DNA from: VAZQ01 sp963817135
GTDB lineage: Bacteria; Pseudomonadota; Alphaproteobacteria; Rhizobiales; Xanthobacteraceae
Assembly (NCBI GenBank): GCA_963817135.1
Contig: CAWFNG010000016.1
Span: 124,001 to 188,000, forward strand
Direction: 5' to 3'
Length of the DNA stretch: 64,000 nt
Part shown: piece after piece, positions 26,895 through 35,355 of the stretch
Position numbering within the stretch: the first letter of the stretch is position 1
Layout of the letters: each line of letters opens with the position of its first letter
Program-made: the position numbers and the translations under genes
Notes under the pieces: generated by a model
What the model was told of the DNA's origin: nothing
The model's database searches: none
Seen by the model: only the letters and a program-made list of their open reading frames with translations

Positions 26895-29800
26895 ATGGAC
26901 GACCTCTTCGAAAAGAACCGTGCTCAGCGCCCGCCGGTGAAAACGTCCGACCGCGTGATCGCCATCCGCGGCGCGCGCGAGCACAACCTTAAAAACGTCG
27001 ATGTGGAATTGCCCCGCGACCGGCTGGTGGTGTTCACCGGTCTGTCCGGCTCGGGCAAGTCGTCGCTTGCTTTCGACACCATCTATGCCGAGGGGCAGCG
27101 CCGCTATGTGGAATTGCTCTCCGCCTATGCGCGACAATTCCTGGAAATGATGCAGAAGCCGGACGTCGACCAGATCGACGGCCTGTCGCCTGCCATTTCG
27201 ATCGAGCAAAAGACCACCTCGCGCAATCCGCGCTCGACGGTCGGTACGGTTACCGAGATCTACGACTATATGCGGCTCCTGTGGGCGCGTGTCGGCGTGC
27301 CTTTCTCGCCGGCCACCGGCCTGCCGATCGAAAGTCAGACGGTGTCGCAGATGGTGGACCGCGTGATGGCGCTGCCGGAGGGTACGCGTCTTTATCTGCT
27401 CGCGCCGGTGGTGCGCGGCCGCAAAGGCGAGTACCGCAAGGAGCTCGCCGATTATGTCAAGCGCGGCTTCCAGAGGGTGAAGATCGACGGCAAGTTTTAC
27501 GAGATCACCGAGGCGCCCGCCCTCGACAAGAAGCTCAAGCATGACATCGACGTGGTGGTGGATCGTCTTGTGGTGCGGGGCGATCTCGGCACGCGGCTTG
27601 CCGATTCGCTCGAGACGGCGCTCAAGCTTGCCGATGGACTGGCGATGGTGGAATTTGCCGACTCAACTGGGGATACACCTCCCCCTGCAAGGGGGAGGTC
27701 GCCGGCCGAAGGCCGGCGGGTGGGGGCCGGTGCTCTTGCAAGTGACCCCACCCCGGATCGCCTGCGGCGATCCGACCCTCCCCTTTCAGGGGAGGGAGAC
27801 CCTCAACAATCCGCAAAGAAAGTCGCAAAGATTCACGATCGCAGTGGGCCGGAACGCCTGATCTTCTCGGAGAAATTCGCCTGTCCGGTGTCGGGTTTCA
27901 CCATTCCGGAAATCGAACCGCGGCTGTTCTCCTTCAATAATCCGTTCGGCGCCTGTCCGGCGTGCGGCGGATTGGGCGTCGAGCAGCACATCGATCCCGA
28001 TCTCGTCATTCCCGACAAGGACAGGACATTGCGCTCCGGCGCGATCGCCCCCTGGGCAAAGTCTTCAAGCCCCTACTACATCCAGACGCTGCAGGCGCTG
28101 GGGCGCCATTACAAATTCACTCTCGATACCAAGTGGAAAGACCTGCCGAAGAAGACTCAGGATGCGATCCTCTATGGTTCCGGGGAAGAGTTTATCCGCT
28201 TTGCCTATGACGATGGGTTGCGCTCCTACGAGACCAGGAAGCCCTTCGAGGGCGTCGTTACCAATCTCGAGCGGCGCTGGCGGGAGACCGAGAGCGAATG
28301 GGCGCGCGAGGACATGGCGCGATACTTCACCGACATTCCCTGCGCCGCTTGCAATGGATACCGTCTGAAACCCGAAGCGCTCTGCGTCAAAGTCGGCAAC
28401 CTGCATATCGGCGAAGTCGCGGACTTGTCGGTCAAGCGCGCGGGCGAGTGGTTCACCCAATTGCCTGCACAGCTCAGCGCCAAGCAGAACGAAATTGCCG
28501 CTCGCGTGCTCAAGGAAATCCGCGAGCGCCTGAAATTCCTGGTCGATGTCGGCTTGGAATATCTTACGCTTGCGCGTGCGAGCGGAACGCTCTCGGGCGG
28601 CGAAAGCCAGCGCATCCGGCTTGCCTCGCAGATCGGCTCGGGGCTTACCGGGGTGCTCTATGTGCTCGACGAACCTTCGATCGGATTGCATCAGCGCGAC
28701 AATGCGCGCTTGATCGAGACACTCAAGCGGCTGCGCGATCTCGGCAATACCGTCATTGTCGTCGAACATGATGAGGATGCCATTCGCAGCGCGGATCACC
28801 TGCTCGATATCGGCCCCGGTGCCGGCATCCATGGCGGTCATATCGTTGCACAGGGCACGATCGAGGATGTCATGGCCGAGCCAGCATCCTTCACCGGCAA
28901 ATATCTCTCCGGCGAATTGATGGTGCCAATCCCGGAGCGGCGGCCGCGGGCGCCGTCACGCACGCTCAAACTCGTCAATGCACGCGGCAACAACCTCAAG
29001 AACATTACTGCCGAGATCCCGCTCGGCCTGTTCACCTGCGTCACCGGCGTCTCCGGCGGAGGAAAATCAACGCTCCTGGTCGATACCCTCTACAAGGCAA
29101 TCGCCCGCAAGCTTAACGGAGCGAGCGAGGCCCCTGCCCCGCATGACCGCATCGAAGGCCTCGAACATCTCGACAAGGTGATCGACATCGATCAGTCGCC
29201 GATCGGCCGCACCCCGCGCTCCAACCCGGCTACCTATACCGGAGCGTTCACGCCGATCCGTGAATGGTTCGCTGGTCTGCCGGAGGCCAAGGCACGCGGT
29301 TACGAGCCCGGCCGGTTCTCATTCAATGTCAAGGGCGGACGCTGCGAAGCCTGTCAGGGCGACGGTGTCATCAAGATTGAAATGCACTTCCTGCCGGACG
29401 TCTACGTCACCTGCGACGTCTGCAAGGGCAAGCGCTACAACCGCGAAACCCTGGAAGTCACCTTCAAAGGGAAATCCATCGCCGACGTGCTCGATATGAC
29501 GGTCGACGAGGCAGCGCAGTTCTTCAAGGTCGTGCCGCGTGTGCGCAACGTGCTCGAACTCTTACAGCGCGTGGGGCTTGGCTACATTCACGTGGGACAG
29601 CAGGCCACCACGTTGTCCGGCGGCGAGGCGCAACGCGTGAAGCTGGCCAAGGAACTCTCAAAGCGCGCAACCGGACGCACGTTGTACATCCTGGACGAGC
29701 CGACTACCGGACTGCACTTTCACGATGTGGCGAAGCTGCTCGATGTGCTGCATGAACTGGTGGAGCAGGGTAATTCCGTCGTCGTCATCGAGCACAATCT

Positions 29801-29990
29801 CGAAGTCATCAAGACCGCCGATTGGATCATCGATCTCGGTCCCGAGGGCGGCGACGGCGGCGGCGAAATCGTCGCGGCAGGGACGCCGGAAGACATTGCC
29901 AAGACCCGGCGCAGCTATACGGGCCAGTTCCTGGCGCCGGTCCTGCTGCGCGAAGGAAGACGCAAGGCGCGGACTGAGGCGGCGGAGTAA
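26895..29990 (+). CDS. uvrA: Excinuclease ABC subunit A with in-frame repeat-encoded insertion
   Basis: Damage-recognition ATPase of nucleotide excision repair, 1031 residues from ATG 26895 (a TTG at 26847 is possible). Walker A motifs are GLSGSGKSS (about 49-57) and GVSGGGKST. ABC signatures are TLSGGESQRIRLA and TLSGGEAQRVKLA. The C-terminal zinc module is GGRCEACQGDG with CDVCKGKRYN. About 50 residues after MVEFAD (about 257-306) have no family character and are rich in P, R and G. They match a palindromic repeat in the DNA. Relatives are shorter by roughly this amount (from memory). The insertion sits between the UvrB-interaction region and the first zinc module, so function may be kept. 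Confidence 0.96.
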   Translation: MDDLFEKNRAQRPPVKTSDRVIAIRGAREHNLKNVDVELPRDRLVVFTGLSGSGKSSLAFDTIYAEGQRRYVELLSAYARQFLEMMQKPDVDQIDGLSPAISIEQKTTSRNPRSTVGTVTEIYDYMRLLWARVGVPFSPATGLPIESQTVSQMVDRVMALPEGTRLYLLAPVVRGRKGEYRKELADYVKRGFQRVKIDGKFYEITEAPALDKKLKHDIDVVVDRLVVRGDLGTRLADSLETALKLADGLAMVEFADSTGDTPPPARGRSPAEGRRVGAGALASDPTPDRLRRSDPPLSGEGDPQQSAKKVAKIHDRSGPERLIFSEKFACPVSGFTIPEIEPRLFSFNNPFGACPACGGLGVEQHIDPDLVIPDKDRTLRSGAIAPWAKSSSPYYIQTLQALGRHYKFTLDTKWKDLPKKTQDAILYGSGEEFIRFAYDDGLRSYETRKPFEGVVTNLERRWRETESEWAREDMARYFTDIPCAACNGYRLKPEALCVKVGNLHIGEVADLSVKRAGEWFTQLPAQLSAKQNEIAARVLKEIRERLKFLVDVGLEYLTLARASGTLSGGESQRIRLASQIGSGLTGVLYVLDEPSIGLHQRDNARLIETLKRLRDLGNTVIVVEHDEDAIRSADHLLDIGPGAGIHGGHIVAQGTIEDVMAEPASFTGKYLSGELMVPIPERRPRAPSRTLKLVNARGNNLKNITAEIPLGLFTCVTGVSGGGKSTLLVDTLYKAIARKLNGASEAPAPHDRIEGLEHLDKVIDIDQSPIGRTPRSNPATYTGAFTPIREWFAGLPEAKARGYEPGRFSFNVKGGRCEACQGDGVIKIEMHFLPDVYVTCDVCKGKRYNRETLEVTFKGKSIADVLDMTVDEAAQFFKVVPRVRNVLELLQRVGLGYIHVGQQATTLSGGEAQRVKLAKELSKRATGRTLYILDEPTTGLHFHDVAKLLDVLHELVEQGNSVVVIEHNLEVIKTADWIIDLGPEGGDGGGEIVAAGTPEDIAKTRRSYTGQFLAPVLLREGRRKARTEAAE
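27677..27796. repeat. Multi-hairpin palindromic repeat inside uvrA
   Basis: Four hairpins are visible in 120 bp: acctccccctgcaagggggaggt at 27677-27699, cgccggccgaaggccggcg at 27700-27718, gatcgcctgcggcgatc at 27756-27772, and ccctcccctttcaggggaggg near 27776-27796. An outer pair, gggtgggg near 27717 with ccccaccc near 27745, joins them. The wording resembles a dispersed intergenic repeat of Bradyrhizobium-like genomes (from memory). Here it is read through as protein. Confidence 0.8.
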
Positions 29991-30113
29991 TGGCGCACTG
30001 GCCTGTGATGATTTGCGCGGCGCGCACCCTTCGGGCCAGCTGATGTTTAGCTTGAGGCTCTTGCGTGAAGCCATTGAAATTGTGCCGAAATCGTTCGAGA
30101 AAATAAATCAACC

Positions 30114-30139
30114 GGAACTGGGCTGCGTCTCTCGGCGTT
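30114..30139 (+). promoter_or_regulatory. EcfG-type general stress promoter
   Basis: GGAAC at 30114-30118, a 17-bp spacer and CGTT at 30136-30139 match the consensus of the alphaproteobacterial general stress sigma factor EcfG. It lies about 50 bp upstream of the small Gln/Gly/Pro protein gene at 30188. Confidence 0.6.
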
Positions 30140-30187
30140 GATTGATGCGGGGCGCGGATTTTTCGCGCCTCCGAAAAGGAGACGAGC

Positions 30188-30370
30188 ATGTCAGATCCCA
30201 ACCAAAAACCCGGCCAGCAGCAGCAAGGCGGCCCCGGGCAGCAGAAGCCGGGCCAGCAGCAGCAAGGCGGTCCCGGACAGCAGAAGCCCGGCCAGCAACA
30301 AGGGGGCGAGCACAGGCCAGGGCAGCAATCGCAGCAGCCCGGCAAGGGCGGTCAACACAGCGGCAGTTAA
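30188..30370 (+). CDS. Small Gln/Gly/Pro repeat protein, probable stress protein
   Basis: Sixty residues made almost only of Q, G, P and K. The peptide begins MSDPNQ and then has two copies of the 13-residue unit KPGQQQQGGPGQQ, a shortened third copy and a Q/G-rich tail. An AGGAGA ribosome site precedes ATG 30188 and a strong hairpin follows the stop, so it looks like a complete small transcription unit. No signal peptide or membrane segment; it should be disordered and soluble. The upstream EcfG-type promoter suggests expression under stress. Function unknown. Similar small disordered proteins occur in related bacteria (from memory). Confidence 0.7.
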   Translation: MSDPNQKPGQQQQGGPGQQKPGQQQQGGPGQQKPGQQQGGEHRPGQQSQQPGKGGQHSGS

Positions 30371-30380
30371 GTCGCTAGCA

Positions 30381-30404
30381 ATGGCCCCGCTTTGGCGGGG
30401 CCAT
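30381..30404 (+). terminator. Hairpin terminator of the small stress gene
   Basis: Perfect 10-bp stem atggccccgc/gcggggccat around a tttg loop, 11 bp after the stop codon. It lacks a long U tract but also faces the end of the convergent MaoC gene, so it may serve both. Confidence 0.65.
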
Positions 30405-30432
30405 TCGCTTCACCGGGGGATAAGCAACACTG

Positions 30433-30906
30433 TTACAGCTGGGGTAGTGGCCGCTTCGATTTTGCAGCTGCGGGAACTTTTACCCACGCCTCGCCGTCGA
30501 GCACCATTTCTTCGCCCACCCTGCAGGTGCAGGCAAGCCGCGCACGCTGGCGCTCAGCGATCAATTCCGCCACGCTGACGGTGACGTCAACCTGGTCGCC
30601 AATGCGCACCGGCGCACGGAAATTCAGCGTCTGCGAAATATAGATGGCGCCGGGACCGGGAAGCCGGGTACCCAGCAGCGCCGAGATTAGGCTTGCGGTA
30701 TAGAGTCCATGCGCTATGCGGCCGCCAAACTGAATCTTGGCTGCGAAGTGTTCGGAGAGATGGATGGGATTGCGGTCGCCGGTGAGCTGCGCAAAGCCCA
30801 CCACATCGGATGCGGCGATGGTCTTCGAGAACGTCTCCGTCATGCCCAGCGAGAGGTCCTCGAAATAGAGCATGCGCAACGGCAGTATCACCGGGGGTGA
30901 AGCCAT
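30433..30906 (-). CDS. MaoC-family (R)-specific enoyl-CoA hydratase-like protein
   Basis: Hot-dog fold hydratase of 157 residues from ATG 30906 (a TTG at 30918 is possible). The catalytic signature is LTGDRNPIHLSEHFAAK, with the Asp and His of the MaoC active site, followed by GGRIAHGLYTASLISALLG and FRAPVRIGDQVDVTV. Such proteins hydrate trans-2-enoyl-CoA to (R)-3-hydroxyacyl-CoA. The substrate here is unknown, and no acyl-CoA genes adjoin it. The C-terminus is lysine/proline rich. Confidence 0.88.
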   Translation of the reverse strand: MASPPVILPLRMLYFEDLSLGMTETFSKTIAASDVVGFAQLTGDRNPIHLSEHFAAKIQFGGRIAHGLYTASLISALLGTRLPGPGAIYISQTLNFRAPVRIGDQVDVTVSVAELIAERQRARLACTCRVGEEMVLDGEAWVKVPAAAKSKRPLPQL

Positions 30907-30956
30907 GCCGAATTCCAACTTCCCTGCCCCTGCCCTGTCGGCTCCTGGCGATCGCT

Positions 30957-31574
30957 TTATGCAGCGGCTAGCTCTTTGTCCTTTGCTAGAGTGCGCTGCA
31001 ATGCCGGCCGCTGCTCGAGCCGGGCGGTATAAGCAGTGAACTCATCTCGTTCCGGTAATAGCTTGAACATCATGCCAAAGCGCAGCCCGGACCCGATCAC
31101 GACATCGGCCGCGGTGAACCGTTCCCCCATGATATAGAGACCCTTTGTCACGGCCTTGGCGAGCACCGACATCACGGTATCGAAATCACCATAACTCAGT
31201 GCGGCGCGGCGCGCCTCCTCCTTGCGCGGGAACGCGCGATCCATCATCGCCGGTTCGACGCAGCTGGGGCCGAAGAACAGCCATTTGAGGTACAAGCCGC
31301 GGCGGCGGTCACCGACCGGGATGTTGAGCTTGGCGCCTGGAAATTCGTCCGCGAGATACGTGCAGATTGCAGCCGCTTCGGTAATTACCACGTCGCCATG
31401 CCTGAGCGCCGGCACCTTCCCCATGGGATTGATTGCAAGATAGGCGGGCGCGCGATTCTCTTCCTTGCTCAGGCTCACGAGTTCGATGGCATAAGGTTCG
31501 CCGATTTCCTCCAGCATCCAGCGTACAATTGAAGAGCGCGAAGGCGCCGCGTGATAAAGCGTGATTTCCGCCAT
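30957..31574 (-). CDS. Glutathione S-transferase family protein
   Basis: Start ATG 31574 gives 205 residues. The N-terminal thioredoxin-like domain reads MAEITLYHAAPSRSSIVRWM, with the catalytic Ser region near SRSS. The cis-proline and glutathione site appear as NPMGKVPALRHGDVVITEAAAI. The helical C-terminal domain has the GST motif AADVVIGSGLRFGMMFK. Likely a detoxifying or general cytosolic GST; substrate unknown. The frame is open upstream but that part is not GST-like. Confidence 0.9.
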   Translation of the reverse strand: MAEITLYHAAPSRSSIVRWMLEEIGEPYAIELVSLSKEENRAPAYLAINPMGKVPALRHGDVVITEAAAICTYLADEFPGAKLNIPVGDRRRGLYLKWLFFGPSCVEPAMMDRAFPRKEEARRAALSYGDFDTVMSVLAKAVTKGLYIMGERFTAADVVIGSGLRFGMMFKLLPERDEFTAYTARLEQRPALQRTLAKDKELAAA

Positions 31575-31726
31575 GAGAAACTCCGTTGGATCAAGGGGAG
31601 GCTTAGCGTGGCATCCTGATCCTTCGGTTCTATAGCGACTTAGAGATTTCTCAAGTAAGCTGCAGCATATCGCGCAGTCCGGCGCTCCAGACAGCGGCGA
31701 GTGAATGCATTCCGCTGGTTCGCATC

Positions 31727-32512
31727 TCAACGAGCCGCGAGCGCTTGCGAACTTCGGAATCGGGCCACTGAGAATTGGTAGTTCAGGCCGGCGCGCACCA
31801 CATTCATGGTGAAGCGAGCGTCGTCGACGATGGCGGGCAGCGCGGGAAACAGCACAGTCGTGCTCGCACGCCCGAAGTCCAGATAGAGATATTCAAGCTT
31901 GACGCTCCACGCCGGCGCAATCGCAACCTCGATGCCGGTTCCGGCCGTCCAGCCGCTGCGGTTATCGTGGGCGTTGAACGTGGCGAGTGCGCCGGGCACA
32001 GCGGCAAAGGCGTCGGTCTCGAGCCTCGCATAGGCATATCCGCCGGTCGCGTAGATCAACCAGCCGCTCCACGCCAAGCCGAGGCGCCCGCGCACCGTCC
32101 CGAACCACGGCACCTTCTGCTCATAGGTGGCGGTCAGCGGAATTGCGCACAAACCTGCCGCGCACGGGGCAGCGAGGCTGCCTTTCAGCGAGCTTGCCTG
32201 GATGTCAGTCTCGACACCGAAGACCGCGCCGCCGGTTTGCCAATTGAACCCAAGCTGTGCCCCGCCGACGCCTCCCGTCAGCGGGTTGTTGACGGAGGCG
32301 AAGGCAGCGTTTCCGAGGATGCTGAAGTCGCTCGAAGTAAAGGCAACCGCACCGCCGCCATTGACGCCGATATAGAATCCGCTCCAGCCGAGATACGGCG
32401 AAGTTTCCACCGGCAGCGGCGCGCGCAGTCGCGGCGGCCGGTTAAGATCGGCCGCAGCGGCTGTTTGGCCGATTGCAAGCAGCAGCGATGCAGCGAAAAT
32501 CAATGCGCGCAT
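31727..32512 (-). CDS. Outer membrane beta-barrel protein (Omp25/RopB-like) with repeat-derived C-terminal tail
   Basis: The 261-residue protein has a signal peptide (FAASLLLAIGQTAAA, cut before ADLNRPP) and the Omp25-family start WSGFYIGVNGGGAV. Alternating strands follow, such as GTVRGRLGLAWSGWLIYATGGYAYA and WSVKLEYLYLDFG. Family members normally end in an aromatic residue after RAGLNYQF, which is needed for Bam recognition. Here the frame goes on for 14 residues (SVARFRSSQALAAR). The DNA of this tail, agtggcccgattccgaagt on the minus strand, is nearly an arm of the dispersed A-type repeat. Function of the barrel may be altered. Confidence 0.88.
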   Translation of the reverse strand: MRALIFAASLLLAIGQTAAAADLNRPPRLRAPLPVETSPYLGWSGFYIGVNGGGAVAFTSSDFSILGNAAFASVNNPLTGGVGGAQLGFNWQTGGAVFGVETDIQASSLKGSLAAPCAAGLCAIPLTATYEQKVPWFGTVRGRLGLAWSGWLIYATGGYAYARLETDAFAAVPGALATFNAHDNRSGWTAGTGIEVAIAPAWSVKLEYLYLDFGRASTTVLFPALPAIVDDARFTMNVVRAGLNYQFSVARFRSSQALAAR

Positions 32513-32745
32513 GATGGCTCCCCCTGCTGCCCATCAGAGAGGCGCATTGCTTAAAAGCGTCTAAACAAAGATGCGATTGGGGTGGCGCTGTTGTTCCTGT
32601 GCCACTCCGGCATCAGGCGCAGCATTTTCCTTGCCGTCGATACCTTCTTGAACAATCGCGATTTTGCTGCGTTAATAGCGGCGGGACGGGGCCGGACGCG
32701 CGCAACAGGTTGCAAGCGCGCGCCAATTCGTAAGGAGTAAACCCG

Positions 32746-33543
32746 ATGGCGGATGTGCATGCCCTGGTGGGGGCGGAACCGGCCGGCGCGCGACCGGTCG
32801 TCCGAAAGATCTCGGTGGCGGATATCAAGGACTCCCTGGCGCGCGGGCTTTCGGATTTCTGGGCTATGCCCAGCCACGCCGTGTTCCTCTGCCTGATCTA
32901 CCCCATCATCGGGCTCATTATTGCACGCGTCATTTTGGGCTATGCCATTTTACCGATGCTGTTTCCCCTTGCCGCCGGCTTTGCGCTGGTCGGACCATTC
33001 GCGGCGGTCGGTTTTTATGAACTGAGCCGGCGGCGTGAACGCGGAGACGAAGTCTCGTGGCACGACGCCTTCGACGTGTTTCACTCGCCGTCGCGCGGCG
33101 CCATTGCCATTCTCGCGGCGCTGCTTCTGGCCATTTTCGCGCTGTGGATTGCAATCGCCCAAGCCATCTACATAAGCACGTTCGGATACCAGCCGGCGGC
33201 CTCGATTCCGAACTTCCTCCGGCAAGTGTTCACCACCCCGCAGGGTTGGATGCTCATCGTTCTTGGCAATGGCGTCGGCTTCCTGTTCGCGGTTGCAGTG
33301 CTGACCATCAGCATCGTTTCATTTCCGCTGCTGGTCGATCGCGATGTCGGTGCGATTGAAGCCGCGGTGACGTCGGTACGCGCCGTAGGCCGCAATCCGG
33401 TGACCATGGCGATGTGGGGATTGATCGTCGCCGGCCTGTTGGTGATCGGCTCACTGCCGTTTTTCTTCGGACTGGCGGTGGTGATACCGGTTCTCGGACA
33501 TTCGACCTGGCATCTCTATCGCAAGGTCATTGCTCACCCGTAG
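32746..33543 (+). CDS. DUF2189 integral membrane protein
   Basis: The 265-residue protein has about five or six membrane segments, with a soluble N-terminus of about 40 residues ending in KISVADIKDSLARGLSDFW. The family phrase SHAVFLCLIYPIIGL and the charged loop ELSRRRERGDEVSWHDAFDV follow. Function is unknown for the family. The ribosome site AAGGAG is 9 bp upstream of ATG 32746. It converges on the acid-ceramidase-like gene. Confidence 0.85.
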   Translation: MADVHALVGAEPAGARPVVRKISVADIKDSLARGLSDFWAMPSHAVFLCLIYPIIGLIIARVILGYAILPMLFPLAAGFALVGPFAAVGFYELSRRRERGDEVSWHDAFDVFHSPSRGAIAILAALLLAIFALWIAIAQAIYISTFGYQPAASIPNFLRQVFTTPQGWMLIVLGNGVGFLFAVAVLTISIVSFPLLVDRDVGAIEAAVTSVRAVGRNPVTMAMWGLIVAGLLVIGSLPFFFGLAVVIPVLGHSTWHLYRKVIAHP

Positions 33544-33555
33544 CAATTTAGTCCC

Positions 33556-34641
33556 TCAAGCGGGGACGCTTGCCGGCGTCATGTCACCGGCCAGGGTTGC
33601 CACTTTGGTGACTGGGTGCGCCACCTCGCCGCCAGGCGCCAGCTCATATCCGACCGCGCGCAAAATTCCGCCGGCCGGACACATCTCCACGGCGATGCGG
33701 GTGAACGCATTGAGAACCGGCGGAATAAGCCAACCGAAGCCTGCCCGCGCGAACGATTGCGGCCAGCGGGAAAGCGCCTCCCTGCGGACGCGGCTGCGCG
33801 CCGCTGCGTCCTCGTAGGAACAAGTGAAAATCAGCCGGGCACCGACGCGTGCTTCCCATGGCCTCCTTGAGTCGATCCAATCATTGGCGGCCGCCGTATC
33901 ACCGGCATAGGTGACGAAATCCTGCTCGGTGCGCTCGATGACGCAATGCTCTCCGGCTTTGCATCCTGCCAGCGTGAAGATCACCGGCCGCGCCAGCGGT
34001 GCTGTTTGCAGCCGATCCTTTGCTTCGGCAAAGTCACGACATGTCTCGAATACCTGACGCAGCAGATGATCCGGCGGAGAATTGCGATTCCGCCAGGTGC
34101 GCAACGCATTCACCGACATGTCGCAGGGCCGCAGCCAGGGCATAGTTGTGCGCCGCCAGAGCGGCGCTTGGTTCACTGCTGCTGCAAACCGGCCAGGCGC
34201 CAGCGCAGTCAATACGCCGGCATAACCGGGCCAGCCCACATTGAAGAATTCTCCCGCCGGCCCCTGCATATGCGCGATCTCGATGTGGCGGCCAAGCCCG
34301 TGAAACGGCCAATCCAACGTGCGCGCAAGCCAGGGGGAGTCTTCCTCGTCGCGTGCGACAGCGGTGCATCCCCATTGATAGGTGCCATTGAGAAACCAAA
34401 TGCCGGTAAACCCGAGCACGGCAGCAATCGCCTCGACCTCACCGATATAAGGCGAGGACGAACGTTTGAGCCAACGCCGGGTGACCGCATCCATGGCAGG
34501 CAACAGCAAATGCACCGGCTTGGGTAGCCAGGCGACGCACTCATCGCGCAATGCGCGCGCGCGTGCGCGGCCCACCATGGCATGGCGCACTGGTCCGTGA
34601 CCGCGAATATCAGTCAGCGGAATGGCCGGAAATTCGTTCAT
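33556..34641 (-). CDS. Acid-ceramidase/NAAA-like N-terminal nucleophile hydrolase
   Basis: The 361-residue protein resembles the C45/C89 Ntn-hydrolases that cleave amide bonds in ceramides or N-acylethanolamines. The candidate nucleophile is Cys92 in QWGCTAVARD. It is followed by an Arg-x-x-Asp pair in LARTLDW (R106, D109), the arrangement seen in NAAA. A conserved strand pair GEFFNVGWPGYAGVLTALAPGRFAAAVNQAP also fits. If processing occurs, residues 1-91 are a propeptide. No signal peptide was recognised. Alternative: a choloylglycine-hydrolase relative. The real substrate is unknown. Confidence 0.7.
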   Translation of the reverse strand: MNEFPAIPLTDIRGHGPVRHAMVGRARARALRDECVAWLPKPVHLLLPAMDAVTRRWLKRSSSPYIGEVEAIAAVLGFTGIWFLNGTYQWGCTAVARDEEDSPWLARTLDWPFHGLGRHIEIAHMQGPAGEFFNVGWPGYAGVLTALAPGRFAAAVNQAPLWRRTTMPWLRPCDMSVNALRTWRNRNSPPDHLLRQVFETCRDFAEAKDRLQTAPLARPVIFTLAGCKAGEHCVIERTEQDFVTYAGDTAAANDWIDSRRPWEARVGARLIFTCSYEDAAARSRVRREALSRWPQSFARAGFGWLIPPVLNAFTRIAVEMCPAGGILRAVGYELAPGGEVAHPVTKVATLAGDMTPASVPA

Positions 34642-34797
34642 GCCCTAATCATGGTTGCGATCGACAGGATATCCGAATGCAAAAGTCCGCAGCAAGGACA
34701 GCTGTAAGTGACGCGCGCCTTTAGATTAGCCATTTGCCGTTTGTCGGTGATTCGATACACTTCAGCATCATATTTTCATGTGTCGGAGGTGAAAGTG

Positions 34798-35160
34798 TTG
34801 GGAACTGAAGCCAGGTTTGCAGGCCTTTTCACGCTTGTACTTTTGTTGGCCTTTTCGGCTCGTTCAGACGACTTTCCGCTGGTCGGCACCTATACTGAAA
34901 ACCAACCTTGCGAGGGCGCCGATGCAAGTGTAGCGCGGGTCAAGATTACCGAGCGCGAGATCAATTCGGCTTTCGGACTATGCAGCATTCTCAATATCAA
35001 GCACGAGGGCAACACATACGCGGTCCATGTCGATTGCAAGGGCCCGGGCGGCACCCCAATGCTGGGAGACATAACCTTCACGCTGCGCGAAGACAAGACG
35101 ATCGATTTTTCCGATCAGGACCAGACCTACAAGGCCGTGTTGTATAAATGCGCTGAGTGA
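34798..35160 (+). CDS. Small secreted hypothetical protein
   Basis: Not recognised. A TTG at 34798 (or GTG at 34795) follows the perfect ribosome site GGAGGT and gives about 120 residues. The N-terminus has a signal peptide (FAGLFTLVLLLAFSARS). The mature part starts DDFPLVGTYTENQPCEGADA and has four cysteines, likely two disulfides in the periplasm. It contains a small beta-rich repeat pattern (TYTENQPC, ITFTLREDKTIDFSD). It lies upstream of the twin-hairpin repeat. The upstream in-frame ATG at 34708 lacks a ribosome site. Confidence 0.6.
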   Translation: MGTEARFAGLFTLVLLLAFSARSDDFPLVGTYTENQPCEGADASVARVKITEREINSAFGLCSILNIKHEGNTYAVHVDCKGPGGTPMLGDITFTLREDKTIDFSDQDQTYKAVLYKCAE

Positions 35161-35172
35161 ACAGTTTCCCTA

Positions 35173-35338
35173 CTAGTGGTCCGATTCCGAAGTTCGCCAG
35201 TACTAGCGGCACGTTCAGGTGCGAACTTCGGAATCTAAGGACCACTAGCAACTTTATGATTTTAGTGCGGCTTTGAATTTGAAGTTCCTAAATGAGCTTG
35301 CGGCCAGTATGATAGGAACTTCAAATTCACCGCACTAG
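35173..35338. repeat. Twin-hairpin repeat, copy 1 (A then B)
   Basis: Two palindromes 13 bp apart. The A part (35173-35248) has arms ctagtggtccgattccgaag and its complement ending at 35248. The B part (35262-35338) has arms based on tagtgcggctttgaatttg with complement ending in cgcactag. All four ends are CTAG or one base off. Compared in reverse complement with 49375-49542 I count about ten differences, so these are copies of one element. It is 166 bp long and contains no gene. It lies between two plus-strand genes. Confidence 0.85.
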
Positions 35339-35355
35339 TGCAAGAATGGTGCTGC

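Noticed and set aside
30188..30370. CRISPR-like repeats in the small Q/G/P gene
   Set aside because: The repeats are coding, in frame and contiguous without spacers.
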